DNA from: Bradyrhizobium sp. CSA112
GTDB taxonomy: Bacteria; Pseudomonadota; Alphaproteobacteria; Rhizobiales; Xanthobacteraceae
DNA: 64,000 nt
Reading direction: 5' to 3'
NCBI RefSeq assembly: GCF_029051645.1
Contig: NZ_JAACFS010000032.1
Coordinates: forward strand, 1 to 64,000
The notes beneath the pieces were generated by a model, which saw only the letters and a program-made list of their open reading frames with translations, had not been told where the DNA came from and made no database searches. The position numbers were made by a program, and so were the translations under genes. This document shows, one piece after another, positions 52,491 to 61,361 of the stretch (positions are counted from its first letter, which is position 1; each line of letters starts with the position of its first letter).

Positions 52491-53060
52491 ATGGAAAATA
52501 ACGCCATTTCAATCACTTATCCGACAACCGCGCGTGATCGGCCACTTTCCGCAATTCGAGTTCAGAGGGCTGCCGGCGATCCGCGCCGGGGCTGGCTGAC
52601 AGCGGACGGCTGGACCGTGCCGGTGGCACTTGGTCGCGGCGGGATCCTCGCCAACAAACGGGAGGGCGACGGCGGCACCCCGCGGGGTACATACCGTCCG
52701 CTGCAACTGTGGTGGCGCGCCGACCGCCATCCCAGGCCGCGGACCTATCTGCCAGTCCGGCCGATCCGGTCCGAAGACGCCTGGTGCGAAGATCCGCGTG
52801 ACCGCCGTTACAATCAGCCAATCCGCCTGGTCCGGGATCAGGCCGGTGACCGGCTGATGCGAGAGGACCACCTCTACGATTTCATTGTCGAAATCGATCA
52901 CAACAGCGCGCCGCGAATCGCCGGCCGCGGCAGCGCCGTGTTTCTGCATCTGGCGCGCCCCAATTTCTCGCCGACGGCAGGGTGCGTTTCGATGACGAAA
53001 TCCGCCATGCTGCGGCTGTTGCGGCGAATGGGCCCGCAGACGAAGATCATGATCGGCTGA
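52491..53060 (+). CDS. L,D-transpeptidase YkuD-fold protein (YbiS/COG3786-like)
   Basis: A 189-residue protein from the ATG at 52491. No signal peptide is obvious. The catalytic motif is AVFLHLARPNFSPTAGCVSM with the conserved His and the Cys of TAGCVSM. LANKREGDGGTPRGTYRPLQ upstream is typical of the COG3786 branch, which is annotated as a putative peptidoglycan L,D-transpeptidase. It is divergent from the response regulator. Confidence 0.82.
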   Translation: MENNAISITYPTTARDRPLSAIRVQRAAGDPRRGWLTADGWTVPVALGRGGILANKREGDGGTPRGTYRPLQLWWRADRHPRPRTYLPVRPIRSEDAWCEDPRDRRYNQPIRLVRDQAGDRLMREDHLYDFIVEIDHNSAPRIAGRGSAVFLHLARPNFSPTAGCVSMTKSAMLRLLRRMGPQTKIMIG

Positions 53061-53075
53061 TGGGGAATCAAAACA

Positions 53076-53861
53076 ATGCTCAACAAAAACGCGATAACAG
53101 CCGCGTCGAAGACGCTGCACGATCACTGGCGCGCCGGCACTAAATTTTCCGGCCTCGACGAATCGCTGCGGCCGCGCGACCGCATTGAGGCCTATGCGAT
53201 CCAGGCAGGAATCGAAAAATATTCGCCCGAAAGTTTGCTCGGCTGGAAGATCGCGGCCACCAGTGAGGCCGGACAAAAGCACATCAACGTCGACGGCCCG
53301 ATGGCCGGGCGCATCCTGGCCGAGACCGTAATCTCTGACGGTGGAACGGCTTCGATGGCAGGCAATGAAATGCGCGTCGCCGAACCCGAATTCGCCTTTC
53401 GCATGCGCGTGGATCTGCCCGCGCGCCCTACGCCCTATACGATGCAGCAGGTCCTCGACGCGGTCGACACGCTGCATCCGGCCATCGAGATTCCGGATTC
53501 GCGGTTCGAGGATTTCGTTAGCGCCGGCGAAGCGCAGCTCATCGCTGACAATGCCTGCGCGCATCTGTTCGTGCTGGGACCTGCGGCAACCGCCGACTGG
53601 CGTTCGATGGATCTCGTCGAGGAGCGGCCGGTCGTTACGATGCGCGGCCAGCATTTTATTGGTCACGGCAAGAATGTCTTGGGCGATCCGCGGGTCGCGC
53701 TAGCGTGGCTCGCCAATGAACTACGCCAGCTTGGCGTGACGCTGAAGGCGGGACGGATCGTCACCACCGGTACCTGCCATCCGCCGCTGCCGATTCAATC
53801 AGGTGATTTTTGCGCGGCCGATTTCGGCGCGCTCGGAAAAGTGTCGGTGGGATTCGAGTAG
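53076..53861 (+). CDS. 2-keto-4-pentenoate hydratase / FAH family protein
   Basis: A 261-residue protein of the MhpD/fumarylacetoacetate-hydrolase fold. ALLGWKIAATS-type residues appear as LLGWKIAATSEAGQKHINVD. The metal-ligand pair is in RVAEPEFAFRMRVDLP, and LHPAIEIPDSRF and the C-terminal GDFCAADFGALGKVSVGF complete the pattern. Members hydrate 2-hydroxypentadienoates or decarboxylate 4-oxalocrotonate in aromatic meta-cleavage. No other meta-pathway gene is near, so the substrate is open. Confidence 0.85.
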   Translation: MLNKNAITAASKTLHDHWRAGTKFSGLDESLRPRDRIEAYAIQAGIEKYSPESLLGWKIAATSEAGQKHINVDGPMAGRILAETVISDGGTASMAGNEMRVAEPEFAFRMRVDLPARPTPYTMQQVLDAVDTLHPAIEIPDSRFEDFVSAGEAQLIADNACAHLFVLGPAATADWRSMDLVEERPVVTMRGQHFIGHGKNVLGDPRVALAWLANELRQLGVTLKAGRIVTTGTCHPPLPIQSGDFCAADFGALGKVSVGFE

Positions 53862-53879
53862 GCCTCACCCGCACTCGAT

Positions 53880-53998
53880 GTCGTCCCTGCGAACGCAGGG
53901 ACCCATAACCACCATCGCTCGTTGGTACGGAAGGCAACTACCCCATCGCCCTTGCTGATAAGCCACGGCGTATGGGTCCCTGCGTTCGCAGGGACGAC
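53880..53998. repeat. Palindrome GTCGTCCCTGCGAACGCAGG...CCTGCGTTCGCAGGGACGAC (copy 4)
   Basis: Arms GTCGTCCCTGCGAACGCAGG and CCTGCGTTCGCAGGGACGAC with ACCCATAACCACC and CACGGCGTATGGGT inside. This is the best-preserved member of the family in the window. It lies between the convergent hydratase and YggS genes. Confidence 0.93.
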
Positions 53999-54008
53999 AG
54001 CGTGGCTC

Positions 54009-54686
54009 CTACCGCGCCCCGAAAATCGCCGAACCGACGCGCACATGCGTGGCGCCGAGCTGGATCGCAACCGCAAAGTCGGCGCTCATGCCCATCGACA
54101 GATTCTTCAGCCCATTGCGCGCGGCGATCTTGGCCGTCAATGCGAAATGCGGCGCCGGCGCCTCGTTGACCGGCGGGATGCACATCAAGCCAGAAATGAC
54201 CAGACCGTATTTGTCGCGGCAGTTCGCGATGAAGGCGTCGGCCTCGCCGGGTGCGATGCCGGCCTTCTGCGGCTCTTCGCCGGTGTTCACTTGAATGAAC
54301 AATTCCGGCCGTTTGTTCTGCGAACGGATTTCCTTGGCCAGCGCTTCGCAGATGCTGGGACGGTCGACCGAATGGATGGCGTCGAACAGCCCGACCGCTT
54401 CCTTTGCCTTGTTGGATTGCAGCGGCCCGATCAGGTGCAGCGCGATCCCGGGATGGGCCGAGACCAATGCCGGCCATTTCGCCTTGGCCTCCTGCACGCG
54501 ATTTTCGCCGAACACGCGCTGTCCGGCATCGATGACAGGCAAAATGGCTGTGGCGTCGAACGTCTTCGACACCGCGATCAGCGTCACCGACGCGCGCTCG
54601 CGGCGCGCCTCCTTGCACGCGCGCGCGATGTCCTGCTCCACTTGAGCCAGACTGTTTGGTAAAGACTTGGTTAGCGGCGTCGCCAT
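54009..54686 (-). CDS. YggS/PLPBP-type pyridoxal phosphate homeostasis protein
   Basis: A 225-residue TIM-barrel PLP protein. TLIAVSKTFDATAI carries the PLP Lys, then FGENRVQEAKAKW, HLIGPLQSNKAKEAV, HSVDR, LFIQVNTGEEPQKAG and LSMGMSADFAVAIQLGATHV. YggS/PROSC family proteins bind PLP without known catalysis and influence vitamin B6 and amino-acid pools. It is divergent from the diguanylate cyclase gene. Confidence 0.94.
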   Translation of the reverse strand: MATPLTKSLPNSLAQVEQDIARACKEARRERASVTLIAVSKTFDATAILPVIDAGQRVFGENRVQEAKAKWPALVSAHPGIALHLIGPLQSNKAKEAVGLFDAIHSVDRPSICEALAKEIRSQNKRPELFIQVNTGEEPQKAGIAPGEADAFIANCRDKYGLVISGLMCIPPVNEAPAPHFALTAKIAARNGLKNLSMGMSADFAVAIQLGATHVRVGSAIFGAR

Positions 54687-54804
54687 CTCTCTCGCTTCAT
54701 GTCGTATTTGGACCCGCAGATTTTACGGCATTTCCTCGAATTTTACCAAGTTCGGGAAAGGCTTTTTGAACCCTTCGCTCTACCTTGCGGTGTGGGGGGC
54801 AGGG

Positions 54805-56496
54805 ATGTCTGGCGTCACATTCAACCGCAAACGGGTCAAACTCAAGAAGCTGCTGGGAATCCGGGCGCGGCTTACGATGCTGGCCGTGATGCTGGTGGCC
54901 CCCTTGATGCTCGAGCGCGTCCGCTCGCTGGAAGACACGCGCGCTAAGCAGATCGCGATGGCTTCCGAAGAATACGCCAGGATCACCCACCACAGCGCGG
55001 AAACTCAGCGCGAGGTGATCTCCTCCGTCGAGACGATGCTGAAATCGGCCGCCTATATCCGCGCCTCCAGCGGCATCGGACGGAGCTGCGAAATCCTGCG
55101 CGCTAGCCTGCCTGCCAACCTGCCCTGGATCCGCAGCATTATGCTCGTGAGCAAGGAAGGCGTGGTGCAATGTTCCACCCTGAACATTCAGGTCGGCCTT
55201 AGCATCAGTGATCGTGAGTATTTCAGGAAAGCGCAGGAAACCCGCGATTTCGTTTTCAGCGACTATCTGTTTGGCAGGGTCAGCAATCGGCCGATCATGA
55301 TGGCGGCCTATCCGGTCTCGGCGATTAATCCCGAAGAAGATTCCGTGGCGGTCGCCGGCATCAATCTCGACTGGCTGTCGAAGATCATGGCCAACCTCGG
55401 CGGACGGCCGGGCATTTCAGCGCTGTTGATCGACAGCACCGGCGTCGTGCTGGCCGCACCGCCGGACCAGGCCAGCATGATCGGCCAGCCGCTCGACAAC
55501 GTCCCGCTGCTGTCGGCCATCACCTACAAAGCTCTCAGTTCCAACTCCGATACGGGCTCGATTTCCTTCACTACTACCGACAGCTCCAAGCGCACCATCA
55601 GTTTCGCACGTATTCCCGGGACGCAATCGCGTCTAATCGTCAGCATCGACGAGGACAGGGTGACGGCCGCGATCAATCGCGACATCCGTACCGCCTATCT
55701 GCAACTCGGACTCGTCTGCCTGTTCGTGCTGCTCGGGGCGCTGATCGGGGCCGAGAAGCTCATCATCAATCCGATCGAGGTCATGACAGGTATGGCCAAA
55801 CGATTCGGCGAAGGCGACTGGTCGGCCCGCGTCTCGCGCAGCCGGCTGCCGTCGGAATTCATGCCACTGGCGAGCGCCTTCAACGCAATGGCCGCCCAAC
55901 TCAGCCAGCGCGAGCGCGAGCTGGTCGCCACCAATGACCGGCTCACCGTGATGGCCTCGATCGACATGCTGTCGGGCCTCGCCAACCGCCGCGGCTTCCA
56001 GAGCCGGCTCGATTTCGAATGGATGAAGGCGCAGCAATATCATTGCGAGCTGTCGCTGCTAATGATCGATGTCGACCACTTCAAGCTTTACAACGACACC
56101 TATGGCCACCCCGAGGGCGACGCCTGTCTCACCCGGATCGGCGAAACGCTCGCCGGCATCGCTGCCGACACAATGGGCTTTGCCGGCCGCTATGGCGGCG
56201 AGGAATTCTGCCTCTTGCTGCCGAACACCAGCGCGCAGAAAGCACTCGATATCGGCGAAACCGTACGCGCGACCATTCAGGGCCTCCGCCTGCCGCACAT
56301 CACCTCCAGCTACTGCACCGTCACCGTCAGCGTCGGCGTGGCCGCGACGCTCCCGAACGACACCCAAACCCCCGGCGACCTGATCGAAGCCGCCGACGCC
56401 GCCCTCTACGCCGCCAAACACCGCGGCCGCAACACCGTCGTCGAGCACGGTTTTGCCAAGCTGGTGGACGAGGCCGGGATAGCGATGGCGGGGTGA
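54805..56496 (+). CDS. Cache-HAMP-GGDEF diguanylate cyclase
   Basis: A 563-residue membrane sensor from the ATG at 54805 (GGGCAGGG upstream). A first membrane helix (about 20-40) is followed by a periplasmic dCache-type domain (about 45-295, SIMLVSKEGVVQCSTLNIQV and YLFGRVSNRPIMMAAYPVS), a second helix (about 305-325), HAMP (NPIEVMTGMAKRFGEGDWSA) and a GGDEF domain with active motif GGEEF (464-468) after DHFKLYNDTYGHPEGD. The usual inhibitory RxxD is absent (DTMG at that place), so product inhibition through that site is unlikely. There is no EAL domain. The ligand is unknown. Confidence 0.9.
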   Translation: MSGVTFNRKRVKLKKLLGIRARLTMLAVMLVAPLMLERVRSLEDTRAKQIAMASEEYARITHHSAETQREVISSVETMLKSAAYIRASSGIGRSCEILRASLPANLPWIRSIMLVSKEGVVQCSTLNIQVGLSISDREYFRKAQETRDFVFSDYLFGRVSNRPIMMAAYPVSAINPEEDSVAVAGINLDWLSKIMANLGGRPGISALLIDSTGVVLAAPPDQASMIGQPLDNVPLLSAITYKALSSNSDTGSISFTTTDSSKRTISFARIPGTQSRLIVSIDEDRVTAAINRDIRTAYLQLGLVCLFVLLGALIGAEKLIINPIEVMTGMAKRFGEGDWSARVSRSRLPSEFMPLASAFNAMAAQLSQRERELVATNDRLTVMASIDMLSGLANRRGFQSRLDFEWMKAQQYHCELSLLMIDVDHFKLYNDTYGHPEGDACLTRIGETLAGIAADTMGFAGRYGGEEFCLLLPNTSAQKALDIGETVRATIQGLRLPHITSSYCTVTVSVGVAATLPNDTQTPGDLIEAADAALYAAKHRGRNTVVEHGFAKLVDEAGIAMAG

Positions 56497-56626
56497 GCGG
56501 ACGGTCCGCGCCACTTGCCAAATGGACGTTCCCGCCTTCCCAACCCGTTGACCCCGCAGCCGCTTTTGTGGCCTAGTCCGCCGTCCTCTGGACGGGACCC
56601 GAATCCACAAAAAGCCCTGCGATTTC

Positions 56627-59251
56627 ATGACTGCCGAACGCTACAACGCCCGTGATTCCGAGCCGCGCTGGCAACGCCAGTGGGCAGAAAAGTCGATTTT
56701 CGTCTGCAAAAACGACGATCCGCGGCCAAAATATTACGTGCTCGAGATGTTCCCCTACCCGTCCGGGCGCATCCATATCGGGCACGTCCGCAACTATACG
56801 CTGGGTGACGTGCTGGCCCGCTACATGCGGGCGAACGGCCACAATGTGATGCACCCGATGGGTTGGGATGCGTTCGGGCTGCCGGCGGAAAATGCCGCGA
56901 TCGAGCGCAAGGTCGCGCCCAAGGCTTGGACCTACGACAACATCGCTGCGATGAAGAAGCAGTTGCAGTCGATCGGACTGTCGCTGGACTGGTCGCGCGA
57001 ATTCGCAACCTGCGACCCTAGCTATTACAAGCATCAGCAAAAGCTGTTCAACGACTTCCTGCGCGCCGGTCTCGCCGAGCGAGAGAAGCGCAAGATCAAC
57101 TGGGATCCGGTCGACATGACCGTGCTCGCCAACGAGCAGGTGATCGACGGCCGAGGCTGGCGCTCCGGCGCTGTTGTTGAGCAGCGCGAGATGAATCAGT
57201 GGGTCTTCAAGATCACGAAGTACTCGCAAGAGCTGCTCGACGCGCTCGATACGCTCGACCGCTGGCCCGATCGGGTGCGCGTCATGCAGCGCAACTGGAT
57301 CGGCCGCAGCGAAGGCATGCTGATCCGCTTCGCGCTCGATCCTGCGACCGCGCCGAATGGCGATAGCGATCTGAAAGTCTTCACCACGCGACACGACACC
57401 CTGTTCGGTGCCAAGTTCATGGCGATCGCACCGGATCACCCGCTGGCGCAGGCCGCGGCTGCGAAGAATCCAAAGCTCGCGGAGTTCATTGCCGAAGCAA
57501 AGCGTCACGGTACCGCGCAGGAAATCATCGATACCCAGGAGAAGCAGGGTTTTGATACCGGCATCAAGGCGATCCATCCGTTCGACCCGAGCTGGAAGCT
57601 GCCGGTCTATGTCGCCAACTTCGTGCTGATGGAATACGGCACCGGCGCCATCTTCGGCTGTCCGGCGCACGACCAGCGCGACCTAGATTTCGTCAATAAA
57701 TACGGACTCGGAAACACCCCGGTGGTGTGCCCGCCGGACGTCGATCCGAAAACCTTCGTCATCACCGATACCGCATATGACGGCGACGGCCGTATGATCA
57801 ACTCGCGCTTCCTCGACGGCATGACCATCGAGCAGGCCAAGGAAGACGTCGCGAAGCGGCTGGAAACTGAAGTTCGCGGTAACCTGCCGGTCGGCGAACG
57901 CAAGGTAAATTTCCGTCTGCGCGACTGGGGCGTTTCCCGTCAGCGCTATTGGGGCTGTCCGATCCCGGTGATCCACTGCCCGAAGTGTGACGTCGTCCCG
58001 GTGCCCGACGCAGACCTTCCAGTCGTGCTGCCGGAGGATGTGACCTTCGACAAGCCCGGCAACGCGCTCGACCATCACCCGACCTGGAAGCACGTCACCT
58101 GCCCGAAATGCGGCGGCAAGGCGCAACGCGAAACCGACACTATGGATACCTTTGTCGACTCGGCATGGTACTTCGCGCGCTTCACGGATCCGTGGAACGA
58201 GACGGCTCCAACCACACGCGCCATCGTCGATCGGTTGATGCCGGTTGATCAGTATATCGGCGGCGTCGAGCACGCGATCCTGCATCTGCTCTACGCGCGC
58301 TTCTTCACCCGCGCGATGAAGGCCACCGGTCACATTGCCTATGACGAGCCGTTCGCCGGCCAGTATACGCAGGGCATGGTGGTACACGAGACCTATCAGA
58401 AAGCTGACGGCGGCTACGTGACGCCGGCCGAGGTCAAGATCGAGACCGGCGGCAACGGCCGCCGCGCGGTCCTGATGGAGACCGGCGAAGAAATCAGCAT
58501 CGGGCCGATCGAGAAGATGTCGAAGTCGAAGAAGAACACCGTCGACCCCGACGACATCATCGCGACCTATGGCGCCGACGTTGCGCGCTGGTTCATGCTG
58601 TCGGACTCCCCGCCCGATCGCGATGTGATCTGGAGCGACGAGCGCGTGCAGGGTGCCTCACGCTTTGTGCAGCGGCTGTGGCGGCTGGTCAACGAATCCG
58701 CCGAAATCGCCAAAGTGGCCCCGGCAGCGCGGCCGGCTTCGTTCGGGGCGGATGCGCTTGGCTTGCGCAAGGCAGCTCATGGCGCGCTGGACAAGGTCTC
58801 GTCCGGTATCGAGCGGCTGCATTTCAATGTCTGCCTTGCTCATATCCGTGAATTCACCAATGCACTGGCCGAGGTGCTGGGCCGTGGGGGCAAGCCGGCG
58901 CCGGATCTGGCCTGGTCCGTCCGAGAGGCCGCAATCATCCTGGTTCAGCTCGTTTCCCCGATGATGCCGCATCTGGCCGAGGAGTGCTGGCAGGTTCTGG
59001 GGCAGTCCGGGCTGATTTCGGAAGCCAACTGGCCCCAAATCGAACGCGATTTGCTGGTTGAAGACACCGTGACGCTGGTGGTCCAGGTCAACGGCAAGAA
59101 GCGGGGTGATGTTACCGTGCCACGGGTCGCCCAAAATCCGGAAATTGAGGCTGCCGTTTTGGCGCTCGATGCGGTAAAAGTCGCTCTCGGCGGCAAGGCC
59201 GTCCGCAAGGTAATCGTTGTTCCCATGAGGATCGTGAATGTCGTTGGCTAG
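56627..59251 (+). CDS. leuS: Leucyl-tRNA synthetase
   Basis: An 874-residue class I synthetase with the HIGH motif HIGH at residues 50-53 (PSGRIHIGHVRNY), the editing CP1 insert (NWDPVDMTVLANEQVIDGRG ... TTRHDTLFGAKFMAIAPDHP), ETDTMDTFVDSAWYFARFTD and KMSKS at 630-634 (EKMSKSKKNTVDPD). Full length for bacterial LeuS. The stop codon overlaps lptE by 14 bases. Confidence 0.97.
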   Translation: MTAERYNARDSEPRWQRQWAEKSIFVCKNDDPRPKYYVLEMFPYPSGRIHIGHVRNYTLGDVLARYMRANGHNVMHPMGWDAFGLPAENAAIERKVAPKAWTYDNIAAMKKQLQSIGLSLDWSREFATCDPSYYKHQQKLFNDFLRAGLAEREKRKINWDPVDMTVLANEQVIDGRGWRSGAVVEQREMNQWVFKITKYSQELLDALDTLDRWPDRVRVMQRNWIGRSEGMLIRFALDPATAPNGDSDLKVFTTRHDTLFGAKFMAIAPDHPLAQAAAAKNPKLAEFIAEAKRHGTAQEIIDTQEKQGFDTGIKAIHPFDPSWKLPVYVANFVLMEYGTGAIFGCPAHDQRDLDFVNKYGLGNTPVVCPPDVDPKTFVITDTAYDGDGRMINSRFLDGMTIEQAKEDVAKRLETEVRGNLPVGERKVNFRLRDWGVSRQRYWGCPIPVIHCPKCDVVPVPDADLPVVLPEDVTFDKPGNALDHHPTWKHVTCPKCGGKAQRETDTMDTFVDSAWYFARFTDPWNETAPTTRAIVDRLMPVDQYIGGVEHAILHLLYARFFTRAMKATGHIAYDEPFAGQYTQGMVVHETYQKADGGYVTPAEVKIETGGNGRRAVLMETGEEISIGPIEKMSKSKKNTVDPDDIIATYGADVARWFMLSDSPPDRDVIWSDERVQGASRFVQRLWRLVNESAEIAKVAPAARPASFGADALGLRKAAHGALDKVSSGIERLHFNVCLAHIREFTNALAEVLGRGGKPAPDLAWSVREAAIILVQLVSPMMPHLAEECWQVLGQSGLISEANWPQIERDLLVEDTVTLVVQVNGKKRGDVTVPRVAQNPEIEAAVLALDAVKVALGGKAVRKVIVVPMRIVNVVG

Positions 59252-59789
59252 GACCCGGATCGCCGTCCGGCTCATCGCGGTCGCCGCTCTGGCGGCGCTC
59301 ACGGCCGGCTGTTTCCAGCCAATGTACGCCGAACGTAACGATGGCAAGCCCGGCCTGCGCGAAAAGCTGATGGGCGTGGAAGTTCCGCCGGTCGACAAGC
59401 CCAACGCCTCGCGCGAAGCCCGTATCCAGGTCGAGATCCGCAACGCGCTGGCGTTCAAGCTCTACGGCAATGCCACCGGCATGCCGCCGACCCATCGGCT
59501 GGTGCTGCGCTTCAACACCACCCGCAACTCGCTGATGATCGATCCCACCACCGCGCTGCCCTCCAGCGAGAACTACGGCATCGACGCGCAGTACAATCTG
59601 ATCGATCTCGCCACCAACAAGTCGGTCATGACGGGCACGACCTTCTCCCGCGTGTCCTACGACATCCCCGGCCAGTTGCAGCGCTTCGCTCGCGCCCGGG
59701 CCTTCCGCGACGCCGAGGATCGCGCCGCGCAGGAGATCGCGGAAAACATCCAGACCCGGCTGGCTTCCTACTTCTACGCCGGCACCTGA
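59238..59789 (+). CDS. lptE: LPS-assembly lipoprotein LptE
   Basis: A 183-residue lipoprotein with signal peptide and lipobox LTAGCFQPMY (acylated Cys about residue 29), then the LptE fold (RIQVEIRNALAFKLYGNATG, HRLVLRFNTTRNSLMI, YNLIDLATNKSVMTGTTFSR). It should sit in the LptD barrel at the outer membrane and assist LPS insertion. Overlap with leuS and the holA gene downstream is the standard proteobacterial order. Confidence 0.9.
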   Translation: MSLARTRIAVRLIAVAALAALTAGCFQPMYAERNDGKPGLREKLMGVEVPPVDKPNASREARIQVEIRNALAFKLYGNATGMPPTHRLVLRFNTTRNSLMIDPTTALPSSENYGIDAQYNLIDLATNKSVMTGTTFSRVSYDIPGQLQRFARARAFRDAEDRAAQEIAENIQTRLASYFYAGT

Positions 59790-59795
59790 TATTCC

Positions 59796-59887
59796 GTCAT
59801 TCCGGGGCGTGCAAAGCACGAACCCGGAATCTCGCGCAGCAATCTCTGGATTCCGGGTCCACGCGAAGACGCGTGTCCCGGAATGAC
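59796..59887. repeat. Palindrome GTCATTCCGGGGC...CCCGGAATGAC (copy 2)
   Basis: Arms GTCATTCCGGGGCGTG and GTGTCCCGGAATGAC; inner GAACCCGGAATCTC/GGATTCCGGGTC. Family of 38740. It is inserted between lptE and holA, so it is part of the same transcript unless it stops it. Confidence 0.88.
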
Positions 59888-59901
59888 GCCAAGAAAGGTT
59901 C

Positions 59902-60933
59902 GTGGTGGTCGCGCTCCGCGGAAAGGACATCGACGCTTTTCTTGCCCGGCCCGACCCCGGCCGCCCGATCATCCTGCTTTACGGTCCGGATGCCGGCTTG
60001 GTTCGCGAGCGTGCCGATGCGCTAATAGCGTCCGCCGTCGACGATCCCACCGATCCCTTCTCACTGGTGCGATTGGACGGCGACGAGCTGTCGGCTGAAC
60101 CGTCGCGGCTGGTCGATGAGGCCATGACGATACCGATGTTCGGCGGCCGCCGCGCCATTCGCGTGCGCGCCGGCTCGCGCAGTTTCGCTGGCGGTATCGA
60201 TACGCTGGCCGATACGCCGGTGAAGGATTGCCGCATCGTGATCGAGGCCGGCGAGCTGCGGCCGGAGTCGCCGCTACGCAAGGCCTGCGAGCGCGCCAAG
60301 ACCGCGGTCGCCATCGCCTGCTATCCCGACACCGAGCGCGACCTCGCCAGATTGATCGACGAGGAATTGCGGACGTCCAATTTGCGCATCGCCTCGGATG
60401 CCCGCGCGGTGCTGATGTCGTTGCTCGGCGGCGACCGCCAGGCCTCTCGCAACGAGCTTCGCAAGCTGGCACTCTACGCCCACGGCAAGGGCGAGATCGC
60501 GCTCGATGATGTCATGACCGTCGTGTCTGACGCGTCCGAACTGAAGCTCGACCCGATCGTGGATGGTGCCTTTGCGGGCAAGCCGGATCTGGTCGAAAGC
60601 GAATTTGCGAAGGCCATGGTCGCCGGTACCTATCCGGGCGTGATCATCTCGGCCGCGCAGCGCCAGGCGGCATGGCTGCACAAGTCGGCGCTCGCAGTGG
60701 CGGAAGGGACGCCGGTATCGACCCTGCTCGAAAGCGGGTATCCGCGCCTGCATTTCTCCCGCAAGGGCGCGGTCGAAATCGCGCTGCGCAATTTCAGCGC
60801 GGCGCGGCTGGCCGCGGTCATCGATCAACTCGGGACGGCGGCGCTGGACATGCGCAAGCAGGCCTCGCTGGCGTCAGCGATTGCGCTACGGACGCTGCTT
60901 TCGATCGCGGCAAACGCGAAGCGGCGGGGCTGA
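59902..60933 (+). CDS. holA: DNA polymerase III delta subunit
   Basis: A 343-residue clamp-loader subunit. IILLYGPDAGLVRERADALI, LDGDELSAEPSRLVDEAMTI, MFGGRRAIRVRAG, CRIVIEAGELRPESPLRKAC and the C-terminal helical collar match HolA. It starts at GTG 59902 after AAGAAAGG (a second GTG follows at once). HolA opens the beta clamp. It follows lptE with a repeat between. Confidence 0.88.
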   Translation: MVVALRGKDIDAFLARPDPGRPIILLYGPDAGLVRERADALIASAVDDPTDPFSLVRLDGDELSAEPSRLVDEAMTIPMFGGRRAIRVRAGSRSFAGGIDTLADTPVKDCRIVIEAGELRPESPLRKACERAKTAVAIACYPDTERDLARLIDEELRTSNLRIASDARAVLMSLLGGDRQASRNELRKLALYAHGKGEIALDDVMTVVSDASELKLDPIVDGAFAGKPDLVESEFAKAMVAGTYPGVIISAAQRQAAWLHKSALAVAEGTPVSTLLESGYPRLHFSRKGAVEIALRNFSAARLAAVIDQLGTAALDMRKQASLASAIALRTLLSIAANAKRRG

Positions 60934-60954
60934 GCCATCAGGCGAAATCTCGGC

Positions 60955-61353
60955 GTCGTCCCTGCGGAAAGCAGGGACCCATAACCACGGGATCGTGTTG
61001 CCCAGGAAGGCCATCGAGCAATTCGCCTGGAGCGGGATGGGTATGAGTCGAATCGATTCCTTATTAGCGCAAAGTCAACGATATCATGTCCCTGACGCAG
61101 TGCAGATGCTCTTCGGCGGTACACCGCGGGGCGCAGACACAAAATCGCGAGAACAACCCCATGCAAAGTAGAATGGGCCTCGGCTCGCAGCACTCACGCC
61201 GCTTGCGCCCGGGGCACGAGATGGTCCGCGTCACGGCCCAACCTGATCTCATCCTGATCTAACAAATTCCGCCGCGGCGTATGGGTCCCGGGTCGCGCGG
61301 AGCCTGTCATCGGGCGCGCATTCGCGCGACCCGTTGGCTTGCCCGGGACGACG
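60955..61353. repeat. Palindrome of the GTCGTCCCTGCG family split by about 260 bases (copy 5)
   Basis: The left half GTCGTCCCTGCGGAAAGCAG, GGGACCCATAACCACGGG ends near 61010. The right half GCGGCGTATGGGTCCCGGGT...GCCCGGGACGAC starts near 61274. In the other four copies the halves are 60-100 bases apart. The extra middle segment (about 61035-61255) has no gene I recognise and contains AACAACCCCATGCAAAGTAG, which may be another dispersed element. Confidence 0.7.
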
Positions 61354-61361
61354 AAGATAGC

